Origin: Lunularia cruciata
Lineage: Eukaryota; Streptophyta; Marchantiopsida; Lunulariales; Lunulariaceae
Assembly (NCBI GenBank): GCA_948567375.1
Contig: OX419758.1
Span: 68,391,001-68,455,000, forward strand
Direction of reading: 5' to 3'
DNA: 64,000 nucleotides
The notes below the pieces were generated by a model that saw nothing but the letters and a program-made list of their open reading frames with translations, was not told where the DNA came from and searched no databases. How positions within the stretch are numbered: the first letter of the stretch is position 1; each line of letters begins with the position of its first letter. Shown here piece after piece: positions 12,741 through 25,815 of the stretch. The position numbers and the translations under genes were made by a program.

Positions 12741-12779
12741 AAGCTCAATCATCCAAAGGCATAATGAGTACCTAGTAAC

Positions 12780-13736
12780 TCACCTTTTGTGATGGTAAGT
12801 TATGGATCCCGGGTGCTCTAGACTTAAGAATCACCATCCTAGTAGAATGTCATGATTTTGCCATTGCAGTGCACATTGGAGTGGACAAGACCTTAGATGT
12901 AGTCAAATGCTATTATTATTAACCAAGATGAAAAATCATGTAAAAGACCAAGGAGAGAAATAGGAGAATCAAAGATTGGAGTGGGAGATCACATTAGGAC
13001 ACTTGAATGAGAGAAACTCTAAATGCCTAGCATGAGCTTGGACTTTGGTATTTATAGGGAGCATACAAGGCTCTTGAGAAGTTTCTTAAAGGTTATCTTC
13101 TTGGAGTGCAAGCCAAACTAATTGGGAAGATTCTCAAGAAGCTTCCTTCTAGAAGCTACCTACTTGGTGTTCAAGCTACGCTAGTTAGAAGCTTCCCAAG
13201 AAGTTACATTCTAGAAGTTATTATTTGGTGTACAAGCTAAGCTAGCTGGGAAGCTTCCTCCTAGAAGTCACCACTTGGCATACACATTATCCAATATTTG
13301 GAAGGTACCAAGTACCTTCATAGATGCTTCTAGAATATTCTTATACCTCTTGGCTATTTTGGCATATTTGCTACTTCCTTATTCTCAACTAACTTATCTA
13401 TAATTCCATATTGATATAAATGATGTGATGGAGTATGTTCAAAGTTTCCTACTCTATCAAAAAAATAAAGCTTCTAATCAAGCTCTCAAAAAGACTCATA
13501 CAACCCCTCCCTACTCTTACACAATATTGAGAGCAAGTCAACATACATCTAATTTGTGAATTGTCCAAAACCACCTTAGGTTTTTACTCTATTGTAATCT
13601 TTATAGACCAAATCAAAAAAATGATTCATGTGTGTCCTAAGACCAAGGATATGAATGCTCCACAATTAGCTCAATTGTATTTAGATATATTCTTTTCTCA
13701 CCATGGCCTATCTTGAGTGCTCATCATTGATCAAGG
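12780..13736 (+). pseudogene. A-I integrase, first part
   Basis: Zinc-binding region 'CHDFAIAVHIGVDKTLD' (about 12848-12900), then a solo B LTR (12939-13418), then 'DVMEYVQSFLLYQ' and the catalytic core up to the second Asp ('LIIDQG'). It is interrupted at 13737 by D. Confidence 0.8.
12939..13418 (-). repeat. Solo LTR, family B, inside A-I integrase
   Basis: In plus orientation it starts TGTAAAAGACC and ends CCATATTGATATA. The flanks AATCA (12934-12938) and AATGA (13419-13423) are a TSD with one mismatch. It has the GAAGCTTC-type repeats of the family. Confidence 0.88.
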
Positions 13737-14226
13737 TTATCATGATACTTGAAGCACCAAAGCTAGGTTGCTCAAATGATGGGGTGGTAGTGTTGGTAGT
13801 CATGAGTATTTTGGTAGTTACTCATGGACTACTTGTTGACAGTCTAGTTTTACGTTAAGGCTACTAATCAAATGTGGGACCCACCATCACTTGCACCCTT
13901 TGCACTATTGGATGTGCCATCAATAGTGCCATTAGGGTTGGAAACCTAGGTCAAGAAGAGTGGTATACCTTCAAAGTGCAACTCTAGAGAGCTCACTTCT
14001 TTGATGTTGACTCTTTGAGTTCTTGGCTATGGTGGACAGAGGCCAACAAACATCACTTAGAGTCTCTTAGCTAGAGTAGTGTGGCTTGATTGTAATCAAT
14101 GCCTAGTAGTTGGCAAATTAATGAGTGAAATATTAAGTACAAATTTGATTTGAGTGTGACTTGAGTGGAAGAATTAACTTATTACATCACAAAAATGAGA
14201 GTTAAGGAGAAATTGAGTGCAAGAAC
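13737..14226 (+). repeat. 5' LTR of D (right end truncated or diverged)
   Basis: It matches 29920-30360 up to about 14179; the last ~47 bp match poorly and the terminal ~60 bp of the LTR are absent before C begins. Confidence 0.7.
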
Positions 14227-14904
14227 TATACCACCCATTTGTGCATGCATGTGCTATTATGATATTTAGTTTGATCTTATAAGTGCTTGAGAGATATTAT
14301 TTATATAGAGATAAAGGAGATGGTTCTACATTAGTCATGATCAGTTAAAGTTAGTCATAGCTAAGATAGAGGAGACCTTAATTTAGAGGAGGTGGAAAAG
14401 ATGAGCAACATTATTTTTACTCTAGTGTATTGACTTGATATTATTCTTAGGTGTTTGGCTTTGAGGAAAGAGTTGAGAACACTTGGACCCACAAGCCTTT
14501 TTGCTTTGGATTCTTCTATAGTCCAAAGATAGCCCATGTGAAGGAATCCTTGACTTGTTGGGTCAAGATAAGATCATATGCTTAGGAGAATATTATCATG
14601 AGTATAGATGTTCCTTTTGATTTTATTTGAATTTTATCTAGTAACTTTAGTAACTCCAATATTAGTAACTTTAGTGTATAATTATTTCACAAATATATAA
14701 ACTAGGGGTAAAGAGGCACTCAATATCATTTTGTTTGCAACTATCTCTTTCTCATTGGTTCTCTAGTGAGCAATAATTTGACTCTTTGAGTGTTAGCCTT
14801 GGAGGAGTATGATAGAGTTGGGGTTCCTTATTTTCTTAGTCCATGGTGTGCTACCGCAAAAGTCATTAGAGGTTCATCTTGAATGAGACACAAGTTGGCT
14901 CGCA
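14227..14904 (+). repeat. 5' LTR of C
   Basis: 678 bp. It starts TATACCACCC (family start TGTAACACCC) and ends GGCTCGCA. It matches 21303-21592 plus 28852-29250, and the solo copy at 27175-27855. Confidence 0.85.
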
Positions 14905-14907
14905 TTT

Positions 14908-14925
14908 TGGTTTTGTTGCCAAGAC
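14908..14925 (+). promoter_or_regulatory. Primer-binding site of C (tRNA-Asp-like)
   Basis: TGGTTTTGTTGCCAAGAC lines up with TGGCGCCGTTGCCGGGGA, the tRNA-Asp site used by Athila-type elements. Most mismatches are C-to-T or G-to-A. Confidence 0.65.
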
Positions 14926-16444
14926 ATCTCTAAAAAGCAAGATAATTTTCCATGTACAATTTTATATTAGATAAAAGGAGGCTATGAGAGCTCACTTGGA
15001 AAGAACATTAGAGGAAGAAATGGCTAAACTTATGTTAGAGAAATTGTATCTATTTGAATGCCCTATAGTTCACAATGGTATTTTTGAGGACATATTATAC
15101 ATATTACACACATGAGAGAATTTGGAGAGATTATGTGAGGTGGATTTTGGGAATTATGGTGATTTTGGGAAAAAACTCAAGTTTGAGATCTGGGGTTAAA
15201 ATTTTCACAAATGATATCTTGGATTATGTATTAGGTGGGATATTTGAAATTATTGTAAGGGCTACTACACACATTCAACTAGAATTTTTGGAAAGTGGTA
15301 AGGTAAACTATCTTCACAAACTAAATGCTCTCTAGAATTTTATATAGAGTTTACCATTTATTCATTTTTGATTGGATTATTCTAAAACTTTCTAAGAAAA
15401 TTTAGTGCATAGTATTATAAACTTTGGCCCAGGAATTAGAGAGAGAGATCATTTTTGTACAAGAAGTTAAAAGTTTTTAAAGTAAGGGGATGGTTTTTAG
15501 ACCAAATTTGAAATATGTATACCAAATAGAAAGGCATATTGGCCAAATGACTTGATGAAAAGATCTAAATTTTTTCAAAGGAAGACACCTTAGAGTTTTG
15601 ACCAGGTGTGAAAATTTTTAAAGTACTATGATATATTAATTGAGAGAATTAAGTGACATTGTGTGGATGAGTCAATTTTGGAGAGTTGAGATCTCATGCA
15701 TGAAGAATGAGAGAGCAACCAAAAGCATATTTGAATGTTTAGACTCATCTTGGGAACATGGAGGGTCACCAAGAGTGGAATTTGAGGCTATGCATGGTTT
15801 CCTAAGGGTTTGAGGTGATTTTAGGTGTTTATTTGAGGAGAAAAGAGTTTAGAATAAAATTTGAAGAGAGTGTTGAGAGGATCCAAAAACATACACTACT
15901 TGGAGGAAAGAGTGATTCTAAGTTTTTTTATGTGGAGAGAAGGTACATACGGCAAACTCATACACATTGACATTTGAGAGCAAGAGATTGAGGGAAAGGA
16001 GAGGCTTACTTGACTTGGAATTGCATGTTGGACTTTCTTCACTAAGATTGGGAGGGAAGATATCTAAGACCAAGGAGTTGTGTGAGGTTTGTGGAATGGA
16101 AGGACTTCCAAAAGGACATGGGTGTAATAGAGTAACAAAAAATTTGGAAAATTTAGTGAAAGATGTTGGAGAGATTCTTAGTATAACTATAAATAAACTA
16201 TCACTTTCATCAACTGGTTTTCAAGATTAGTGATGGAGATAATCTTTCAACTTATGGATAAATTATCCACGGAGGTTTGGTTAATATGCACTCTAGATTT
16301 TGATCTTGCTATAGAAATATTGGATCAACCTATACCTTCTATTTTTCCAAGGGTTTATTACTCTCAAATGGTGTTGGTCATGTATATACTCTATTAGTTA
16401 TAGAGTGAGTTGAGAGAAAAGAGAAAGATAATGAGGAACTAAGA
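14926..16444 (+). other. Leader region of C before gag
   Basis: About 1.5 kb between primer site and gag. Three short open frames occur: from 14986 (about 43 codons, charged), 15075-15335, and 15967-16230, which has a Cys/His cluster 'CEVCGMEGLPKGHGCN'. None is identified. A long leader is usual in the Tat/Athila group. Confidence 0.5.
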
Positions 16445-17870
16445 TGGAGAAACTTCCAATTTTCTTCGGCAAGGATAGAGAAGATGTGGAGGCCTTTGTG
16501 AGAGACTTCAAGAGAGCTTGCATAGTAAAAAAGAGGGAAGGAAGAATGAGTGGGCCTCATAATTACCGGTTTTCTTTGAGGATGTAGCACTTACATGGTA
16601 TGAGTTAGAACACCAAATGAGAGAGAGGAGAGATGAGCAAGAAGAGTCTTAAGAGAGTTTTACTTCAAAACTCACTGAGATTTTTTTTTCCAGATGAGAG
16701 TTGTGAGAGATTGATAATTGAGGTTACCTTCCTCAAACAATAAGATGGAGAGAAAGCGAGAGTCTATATAGAAAGATTGGAGAAGTTAGAGTCCAGATTT
16801 TGCATAGTGTTAAGGAAGGGTGGGGATGATATAGAGACTACTATTATTGGCATAAGAGCCATGGTCACCATGAATTTTGTGAGAGAGTTGAGACCATAGA
16901 TTAGAAGCAAGATGAGATATGACAAACCTTCTTCTAAGGTTGAGGCTATCAAGATTACAATACGTATGGAGGAGAGTTTGGAAGGAGATGAGAGTGATTT
17001 GGTGGTGAAGAAGGTTGTGCATCCTCCTCAAGGTTACAAGTATGGTGGAACTTTTGATACTTTGGTGATAAGGGCTGCACCACAAGTAGTAGTTGCTCTG
17101 ATTCTTGCACCTCTACCAAAAGATCCACTTCAAACCATCACATACAACTTGCAAATCTTAAGATCACTATAGTGTAACTATGGGAGAAGAGAGAGGTGTG
17201 AGGAGATGACCTAGGAGTTATGGAAGCTATCTATATAGAGGAATCCAACAAACCAAAAATTTCAATGATAGAAATTTTGGTTGTGGAGGATGAGGTCACA
17301 TCCAAAATAATTGCCCAAATTCTACTTACCATCAAGGAAGGGATTATGAAGGAGCCAATAGAGGGAAAGATGGAGGTAGTGAAACACAAGTGGCTCCTAA
17401 TCCAAACAAAGGTAAGGAGATAGCATCCATAGATATGATTGAGGGCAAGTATGAGAAGGCGGAGTGCTCAAACTCCAAAGGTCTTAATTTGGATCTTTTG
17501 GCACAAGAGAAGAAGAGAGTTCATTTTGCAAAGGATATATGGTCTTCTCAAGGCTTTACTCCTAGCAAGGATACTTATATGCATACTAGGAGCACTTGCA
17601 CTAGCACCTCAATACCATCAATAACAAAGAGTCCAAGGAAGAAGTTGAGGATGGATGACTTCTTGATCTCAAAGCAACAATGGAACTACAATGTGTTGGA
17701 AGATGTTGGTAGTCATAAGGCTAACATCACAATGAGCCAATTAATTGCTTTAAATCTTACCTTGAGAAAGGAGCTAAGAAGTGGTTTGATTTCTACAAGG
17801 ATTAAGAGGAAGAAGAATGAAAAAGTTCCATTATCAATGGGGGTGGTCAATGCCAAACCAACACCATGAG
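16445..17870 (+). pseudogene. C gag remnant
   Basis: It opens 'MEKLPIFFGKDREDVEAFV', a gag-type start (a target substrate 'F.GkdreD...F'), then decays through several frames. 17390-17869 is an open Lys/Ser-rich stretch (159 codons). A damaged zinc knuckle near 17270-17320 reads 'GCGG*GHIQNNC' with a stop and a lost first Cys. Confidence 0.75.
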
Positions 17871-18330
17871 AGGCTTGTGAATATGCCTCCAAGATTGATG
17901 TGAGAGTGAATGGTCATAATATCAAGGATGCACTTGTTGATGGAAAATCTGCAATGAATGCCATGTTAGAGAGGTTGATGAAGAAGTTAGGTATGATACC
18001 CTCTATAACTTCAACATTTGTGATGAGCATGGCAAACAAGCAACAAGCTTGACTAGTAGAGAATGATGGATAAAGTGATAGTTTCAATTATGGAATTTCA
18101 AAATTTCTTGACTTTCCAAGTCTTAATAGATTCAAGCTATGATTTGCTTCTTGGAATACTATGGACTTCTTGAGTAGCATGCATAGCTAATCAATGACAC
18201 AAAGGGTACTTGAGGATTGGGCCATCAAACCATCAAGTTATAGTTCTTGTGACTAACCCCACCAACACTTCACATTCAAGTACACCATTTTGATTATTGG
18301 GAATCAAATTCAGAAGAAGGAGCTATAGGT
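17871..18330 (+). pseudogene. C aspartic protease remnant
   Basis: 'VRVNGHNIKDALVDGKSAMN' near 17900-17960 is the retropepsin catalytic block, with the active-site triad read as D-G-K in place of D-S/G-G. The C-terminal 'YDLLLGILW' lies near 18138-18165. Confidence 0.72.
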
Positions 18331-19440
18331 GTGGACACAAGCATGGAAGAAGAGATTTCCACGGAGGAATATGAATCTGAATTTGATTCAGATATGTATC
18401 CCTTGTGTGCTATGGAATTTTCACCTAAGCCAAAGGTTTTGAAGGACCTAGATAAATCACCATTGACACTTGAGGAGATAAAGAGGATGTTATCTACCCT
18501 CAAGCATGGTCCAAATGTTACCAAGGAGGAGAAGGTGAGATTTGAGGAGATTTTTTGCAAGTCCATCCATGTGTTTGCTTTTAATTACAAGGATCAAAAG
18601 GAAGTCACCTTGGAAGAGCACAAGATAGAGGTGGAGTTACATGCAAGACCAGTCCGCCAAAAGCAACATTGCATTAGCCCATCAATAGTTTTGGTTGTGA
18701 ACAAGGAGATTGATAAGCTCAAAGAAGCCAGATTTATCTTTGAGGTGGAGAATTCAAAATGGGTGTCTCTAATTGTGATTATGAAGAGAAATAATGGCAA
18801 GCTTGGGTATATGTGGATTACAAGAAGCTTGATGTTTTTACTAAGAAGGAATATTAATTTTTGCCATTCATTGATGAGATCTTGGAGGAGGTTGCATGTC
18901 ATGAGAGGTATAATTTTAGAGATGGTTATAATGGGTATAACCAAATCAAGATTTCACCAAAGTATCAATAACTCATCACATCCATCACACCTTGGGAGAA
19001 TTATGCTTTCAAGGCCATACCTTTTGGGCTTTGAAATGCTCCAACCAAATTCCAATGGTTCATGAACAAGATATTTGAATCTTACATGGGAAATTTGTGA
19101 GAGACTTCATTAATGACTTTTGTGTCTATGGGAGCAAGGAGGAGCACATTGAGCACTTGATCAAGATTTTGCAATGCTTGGATGAAGAAAATGCATCACT
19201 CAACCTAAAGAAATGCATTTTTGGTTGTGAAGAAGGTCTACTTTTGGGGTATATCATATCCAATGACAAAATGGTAGTTGATCTTAAGAAGATAAGGAAA
19301 ATCTTGAACCTTCCATTCCCTTCAAGCTTGACAAAGTTATGCCAATTCTTGGAGATGGTTGGGTACTATATGAGGTTCATTGTTTCATTTTCCAACAAGG
19401 CTTATGCATTGACCATCTACATGAATAAGGATGTAGAATA
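18331..19440 (+). pseudogene. C reverse transcriptase remnant
   Basis: The frame from 18331 has an acidic linker then the RT N-terminus ('KEEVTLEEHKIEVEL'-like, 'EIDKLKEARFI'). A frameshift near 18807 moves the palm to another frame ('PFIDEILEEV'), followed by a block with 'AFKAIPFGL'. 19097-19441 carries the catalytic 'INDFCVYGSKEEHIEHL' and 'LNLKKCIFG', with the first catalytic Asp replaced by Asn. Confidence 0.82.
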
Positions 19441-20102
19441 AATGGTGATTTGGATGACAAGAAAGCTCTCAAAGCTTTTAAGGAGCTCAAGCAATCCCTT
19501 GTTGTAGCTCTAATTCTTCTTAAACCTGATTGCAATAAGCATTTCATCCTCTAAACTAATGCTTTCAATGTAGCTATAAGATGCATTCTTAATCAATCAA
19601 ACCAAGATGGCCATGATCATCCAATAGCTTATGCTAGTAGACATATGGTTTAAACAAAAAAGAACTACTTACTCATAGAGAGAGAAGGGTTGGCAATGAT
19701 CTTTGGTCTTAAGAAGTTAGACACTACTTGATTGGAAAGAAAACCACCATTGTCATGGATCACAAAGCTTTTAAGTACATCTTCAACAAGCCTAATGTGG
19801 AAGGGAGGCTAGCAAGGTGGATGATAATATTGTTTGAGTATGATTATATCATTAAGGATAGGCTAGGGAAGAAACATGCAAATGTTGATTTGTTATCTGA
19901 GGCCTATGATCATAATGGAGTTGAACAAATGGATGATTCTTTCTCAGATGAGGAGCTCATGATAATCTCAATCACTCAAGAGGTTCCAAAGGAGTATAAG
20001 GAGAATGTGGACTTTGTTACAAGAGGTAACTATCTAAAAGAGATGCATGCTAGGGAGAGGAAAGCCCTTGCAGTGAGATCTAGACCTTACACAATGGTGT
20101 AA
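19441..20102 (+). pseudogene. C RNase H remnant
   Basis: 19440-19700 is the RNase H start in a broken frame. 19728-20102 is open and shows 'IGKKTTIVMDHKAFKYIF', 'RLARWMIILFEYDYII' and 'KKHANVDLLS', the usual RNase H end of Gypsy pol. Confidence 0.82.
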
Positions 20103-21000
20103 GATATTCTTTTTTCACCAAGGAGCAGATGTTCTACATCAAAGAGTGGTGGGTAAGGAGGAATCTATCCTACTCATAAAGGAGTTTCATGAAGTTTTAG
20201 TGTGTGGGAGACACTTTGCAAGAAAGGTGATGACTTTCAAGATTGTAGAGGCAAGTTACTATTGGAGGGGAATTTTCAAAGATTATTTTGATTATTGCAA
20301 AACTTGTCATGTTTGTCAAGCTTTTGCTAGAAAGTCTACTTCCATTCCCTCTCTTAGATCAATTCCATTGCTATGAATTTTTATAAGTGGGGAATTGACT
20401 TTGTAGGTCCTCTCAATAGAACCACAAGGAACAATTGATACATTGTGGTAGTTATTGATTATCTTACCAAGTGGGTTGAGGCTAGACCATTGAGGGACAA
20501 GAATGAAGATGAAGTTGGTAGATTTCTTTATGAATGCATTATCACTAGGTGGATACTCTTTGGAGTTGGTTTTTGATAGAAGAGGAGATTTTACAAGGAG
20601 CATCACTACAGCCATGCTACAACATTTCTCTATCACACCTAGGGTAACTACATCCTATAAGCCAAATTCCAATGGCTGGGCAAAGAGAACAAATCAGACC
20701 TTGTGATGTTTGCCAAAGATGCAAAAATGGAAGGGGCTAAACATCATTGGGACAAAAGGATTCATGCAATTTTGTGAGAGTATAGAACAACCATTAAGAC
20801 TTCTATTGGATATTCTCTATTTCATTTGGTATTTGGTATTGAGTCTACCTTACCTATTCACTTTGATCTTCCTACCTTCCAAAGCATTCATAGGAGATTG
20901 AAGAAAGCACAAGGAGGTGATGCAAAGAAGTCAAGGAAAGATCAACTCATGGAATTAAAGGAGGCAAGAGCAATTGTTATGGTTTGAGTGGAGCAAACTC
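20103..21000 (+). pseudogene. C integrase remnant
   Basis: 20146-20376 holds the HHCC zinc-binding domain ('EFHEVLVCGRHF', 'TFKIVEASYYW', 'YCKTCHVCQ'). The catalytic core follows in shifting frames: 'IDFVGPLN' near 20395-20420 and 'TSYKPNSNGWAKRTNQTL' at 20653-20703, where the catalytic Glu position is damaged. Confidence 0.8.
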
Positions 21001-21302
21001 AAAGGAAACAAAAGGAGAGCTATGACAAGAGGCAAGGTAAGAAGAAGGTAGAGAAATTCAAAGAATGTGATTGAGTAATGTTGTTTGATTCCATTTGATT
21101 CAAGAGAGTGCAAAAGAAGTTTTTGACTAAGTAATTTGGACCTTTCATAGTAGAGAAGGTATGGGGCAATTACACCTATGATCTCAAGGAGTTGGGAAGA
21201 AGACTCTTTGATAGGATGAACCATGATAAGTTAAAGACGTATTATAGAAGGTAGAGAGACCTTCACTCCAAGGATGAAGTAAAATCTTAGCCCAAGGATA
21301 AA

Positions 21303-21592
21303 TGTAACACCCATTTGTCTATGTATGTGCTATTGTGATATTTAGTTTGATTTATAAATACTTGAAAGATATTATTCATATAAAGATAAAGGATGGTTCT
21401 ACATTAGTCATAATAAGCTAAAGTTAGCCATAGCTAAGATAAATAGGAATTTAATTTAGAGGAGATGGAAAAGATGAGCACCATTATTTTGGATTTTAAT
21501 GTATTGACTTGGATTTTTCTTAGGTGTTTGGCTTTGAGGAAAGAGTTGAGAACTCTTGGATCCACAAGCCTTTTTGCTTCAAATTTTTCTCT
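21303..21592 (+). repeat. 3' LTR of C, left piece
   Basis: It starts TGTAACACCCATTTG and is cut at 21592 by A-II. The right piece is 28852-29250; without the TSD the two sum to about 684 bp, matching the 678-bp 5' LTR. Confidence 0.88.
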
Positions 21593-22336
21593 TGTAATAC
21601 CAATAGCTAGTGGTGAAAATTGGCTTGGTAACATCTAGAAGGATTTTATGTATGATAGGATAGGTAAATCAAATAGAGGCATGACTAAAAGAGTACTTCT
21701 ACAAATAGAGTAGGAGTTGAAAATAGGCTAAATTTGTAATACCAAAAGCTAAACATTTTGTCCAAAGGTGAAAATTGGCTTGGTAATATCTAGAAGGATG
21801 TTATACATGATGGGCTAGGTAGATCAGATAGAAGTGTCACCAAAAGAGGACTTCTACTAATAAAGTAGGAGTCAAAAATAGCCTGGAAACTTTAGAGCCA
21901 ATTTGGGAGGCCTAAACGGATGAATTAGGCTTAAAAAATGTGCCTCTTCCCTCCTCCCTAAATAAAAAGGCTGGCCTTCACTTCCCTTAGGTTTGTTTGT
22001 CTCATTGAGAGTTTTCCAATGGTACCTCACCAATGCAATTTGGAGATTCTTATAGGAAGATTCCTCAAAGATTCTCTTTGGTCAAAGAGGGTTTGACTAG
22101 CTAGATAGGATCAGACTCAACATGTCACCCATGCATGCAACTAATCTAAGGGTAGAGATCACTAACATGTCACCAATCTATGTATCTGATCCAAGGATGG
22201 AGCTTCTTGCTGGGAAGTCCCCTTTGTTATATAATACAGTCAAGGTGCTCCTTTGGGGGCATCTGATGTTGCATGTGAAATTGTGTGTTTCTTCTTCTAT
22301 GTTTCTCTTAAGGTCCTCTATCCTCAAAAGATTACA
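21593..22336 (+). repeat. 5' LTR of A-II (long form)
   Basis: 744 bp. Its first ~145 bp are directly repeated, with a second TGTAATACC start near 21736. It ends AGATTACA. Confidence 0.9.
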
Positions 22337-22337
22337 A

Positions 22338-22352
22338 TGGTATTAGAGCAGG
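22338..22352 (+). promoter_or_regulatory. Primer-binding site of A-II
   Basis: TGGTATTAGAGCAGG matches the tRNA-iMet site TGGTATCAGAGC with one C-to-T change. Confidence 0.85.
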
Positions 22353-24360
22353 TGTTTCAATCCAAGAAAGCAGATCATCACTCTTGGAAGAACATGGGCT
22401 ATTGAGACAGAGTAATTTTTGAGGAAAGACACCAATGTAATTGATAAATTAGGAGTGTGCTAGAGAGAAGATGGGTCAAGGTTCCAAGAAGAAAATATCC
22501 AACACTTTTTTTTTCTTGAATCCATTCTACATCAAGATTATGTACATCTAGTGTGAGCAAGTGAGAGTGTATTTTTTTTTAAATTTTGGAGCAAAATTCA
22601 TAGATATAGTGATGAATTCACCAAATCCGGTGACTCTACCTATGGTGATCTATGATAGAGAGTGGGATTTGAAGATCTACATTATATTATGATGGATTTG
22701 AATAAACCAAATTCTCTCTCTTTCAAAATTCAAGTAAAAATCCATTATATGGTTATATCAAAAGTAATGTTTAGGGATTTTGTAGTCCACAATTTTGGTG
22801 AAGAATACTATCAACAAGTGATAGCTTTTGAAGTTCCAATGGTAGTTTTAAGAGTCCATGCTCCCTCTAAAGTGATCATATTAACCTCCTATTGAAGTAA
22901 GAAGTAGCAAGTGGATAATGTTTAGTGTAGGAATCATAGATTTGTAGTTGCAAGAATTGATGCAAGCAATGCAAAGAATGTTGAACAAGTTTTGGGAGAT
23001 CAAGATGACCATGGAGGCATTGCAAAGTCAGGTGTATATCTTCAAGAATGATCAAGCAATGCACAAAAGGGAGTCATCCCAAAACCCAATACCAATAACC
23101 AAAGCACATGGACACTAATCTTGCTCAACAATGAGGCCACATTGATGAAAAAGACCTGCAACATTGAGCCTTACAAGGGAGTTCATGGGAGTTGTGGAGA
23201 GTTGAATTTCAAGAATGAATTGATACTTTTGATTGTTCATAATCAAAATCACCGATTGTTCTACTAGCATGTTTGCATGTAGGTACCTGACTGATAAAAC
23301 CCTCACATGGAACAATGCTTGGGAACAATCAATGTTGGAAGAAGGAAGGGAGGTCACTTGGATGACCATGCAAGAAGGGCTATTGAAGAACTTCCAATCC
23401 ATGGATTTGGTGCAAATGGTGCAACCCAACTATGGGAGTTGAAGCAGAACAACAATGTATAGTAAACATGGAGACATTCCTTGATTTACAAGTCACAATA
23501 ACCAACATGAGTCCAACAGAAGCTTTGGATGATTTCAACCAAGTGATGAAAAAGTGGATCCACCAAGAAGTAATGGTACAAAACCCTTATGGTTTTTGAA
23601 ACCATTGCTTGTGCTCAAAGAATAGCAAGGGCGCTAAGAGGAGGTGAAATGGCCATCCAAACTCAACATTATTGGGCTGAAGCACAACACTTTGGTGGAC
23701 CAATTCCTATGGAATTGTGCAATGTCCTATTTATAGAACAAGGAGCACAACCGTCCTAAGGAGAATAGAGATAGGTTGAAGAAAGGAGAGATGGGGTCCC
23801 ACAAGAAGAAGTGACTTGAGTAGAATAACATCATTGTTACAATTATGGATGAGTTTGGCACCTCACCATCAATTTTCATACTTGTTTTCCTAGAGGCCCT
23901 TGGCCTCCATAGAAGTAATCTTTGAACAACATGGAAAGAAGAATTGAAGAGGGGGATGTGGAAATTACCTTGGAAAATGAAGATCGTTAGTAAATGTACC
24001 TTGTGGCCTTATTGGCTCAATGGAAAAGCAAAATAGCAGGGGAAGTAGGAGGACAAGTGCGAAGAGATTGAGAAAGATAAGCTTGCAACTGATGGTTGTA
24101 AATGGAGTCCTAGAAGGCAATCAGGTGAGAGTATTGATAGATCCTAGAGCAACAAAGAATTTCTTGTCTTGCTCTATTGCAATAAGGTTGGGGATGGATC
24201 TAGAGAAGGATGAGAATGAGGAAGTAGAATTACCTAATGGGTAGACAAAGAGAATTGAGTCATTATCTAAAAAGATAGCACGCTCTATAGGAGAGTATCA
24301 AGAAGCAATTGAGTGGCAAGTGATATGGTTAGCTTGTTATGATGTAATCTTAAGTATGCC
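22353..24360 (+). pseudogene. A-II gag, knuckle and protease remnant
   Basis: Gag is in fragments (22662-22895, 23233-23442). The knuckle near 23838-23890 is degraded (second Cys read as Tyr). 24020-24244 is an open protease segment with 'LMVVNGVLEGNQVRVLIDPR' and 'KNFLSCSIAIRLGM'; the active site reads D-P-R in place of D-S-G. Confidence 0.8.
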
Positions 24361-25815
24361 ATGGATGGAACGGTCAATTGGAGTAAGGAAGTAGTGAAGA
24401 CTCACCAATGGAAGATCATTGGATTTAAAGAGATAGCACAGAGGCAAGAATTACCTCTATATGTCATAAGGACAATAGTTATTTGTAAGACAAATAGAAA
24501 TTCCATGGGCTTAATAAGAGAAGTCCAGAGTGCACAACTCAATGGACAAGTTCTTGAAAAATTGAGAGATGTGGTAAATGAGTTTCAAGATGTTTTCTTG
24601 AATGACCTACCATCAAGATTACCATCAAATAGAAGAGATGATCATAAAATCAAGATAATTTTTGGGAAGATACCTCTTTGTAAGGCCCCATATCATCTAT
24701 CACTTCATCAGTTGTAAGGCTCAAATTGAGGATATGTTACAAAAAGGGTTTATCCAACCTAGTGTATCACCATATGGGGCTCTTGTCCTATTTGTGAAGA
24801 AAAAGGATGATACAATGCACATGTGTATTGACTATTAGGGCCTAACCAACAAATGGTTAATAATAAATACCCCTTATCCTATATAGATGACCTATTTGAT
24901 CAACTCAATGGTGCAAAACCCTTCACCAAACTTGATCTACGGAGTGGTTACAACAAATCTAGATTGTGAAAGAAGATGTCCACAAGATTGCCTTTTGAAG
25001 AAGTTATGGTCACTTTGAGTACATGATGATGCCATTTAGCCTCACCAATGCACCTGCCTCTTTCATGAGTTTGATCAATGACATATTTTGTCCATACTTA
25101 GATAAATCTATTATTTTTTTCCTAGATGACATCCTGGTCTATAGTATGACAATGATGGAACACAAACAACATCTACAAGAAATTCTCTAGATTTTATGAC
25201 AAAATCAATTGTATGCCAAAATCTCAAAGTGTGAGTTTGGCAAGTTTGAAGTAGACTACTTGGAGCATAGAGTAAGCGTAGAAGGTATTCAATTATTAAT
25301 AGATAAAAGAGGTCATTCAAATATGGAGTGCTCTAGAAGATCAGACTCAACTCAAGAGTTTCTTGGGATTGATAGGGTTCTATTGGCAATTTGTCAAGGA
25401 CTTCTCTAAGGTGGCACAACCTCTAATGACATTACTTGGCAAGGGAAAGAAGTGGATATGGAGAACCTCACAAGAATTGGCCTTTCAAGAATTGAAAGAT
25501 ACATTACTACATGCACTAATCTTGAAATGGTATGACCTAAAATGTCCAATCAAGCTGGCTATAGATGCATCAAGCATAGCAATAAGAGCATTCCTACAAA
25601 AGGAGTGGCATGACGGATGGCACCTAATTGCATATTTCTCTCAAAAGCTATTATTGGCGGAATGCAACTATCACACCACCAAACAAGAGAAGTTGGTCAT
25701 TGTCCTTGCAACCAAGCATTGGAAGCACTATCTTGGCAAGAAGGCATTTGTAGTGGAGACCAATCACAAACCTCTAGTCTACCTAGAGATGCAAAAAGAT
25801 CTATCTTGTCAATAG
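24361..25815 (+). pseudogene. A-II reverse transcriptase and RNase H remnant
   Basis: 24361-24717 has the pre-RT block 'VVNEFQDVFLNDLP'. The RT palm lies in broken frames to about 25370, with '[15 protein letters not shown]' near 24760-24810 and a 'FLDDILVY' block near 25118-25142. 25363-25815 (150 open codons) is the RT connection and RNase H: 'GFYWQFVKDFSKVAQPL', 'KLAIDASSIAI', 'NYHTTKQEKLVIVLATKHWK'. Confidence 0.87.
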
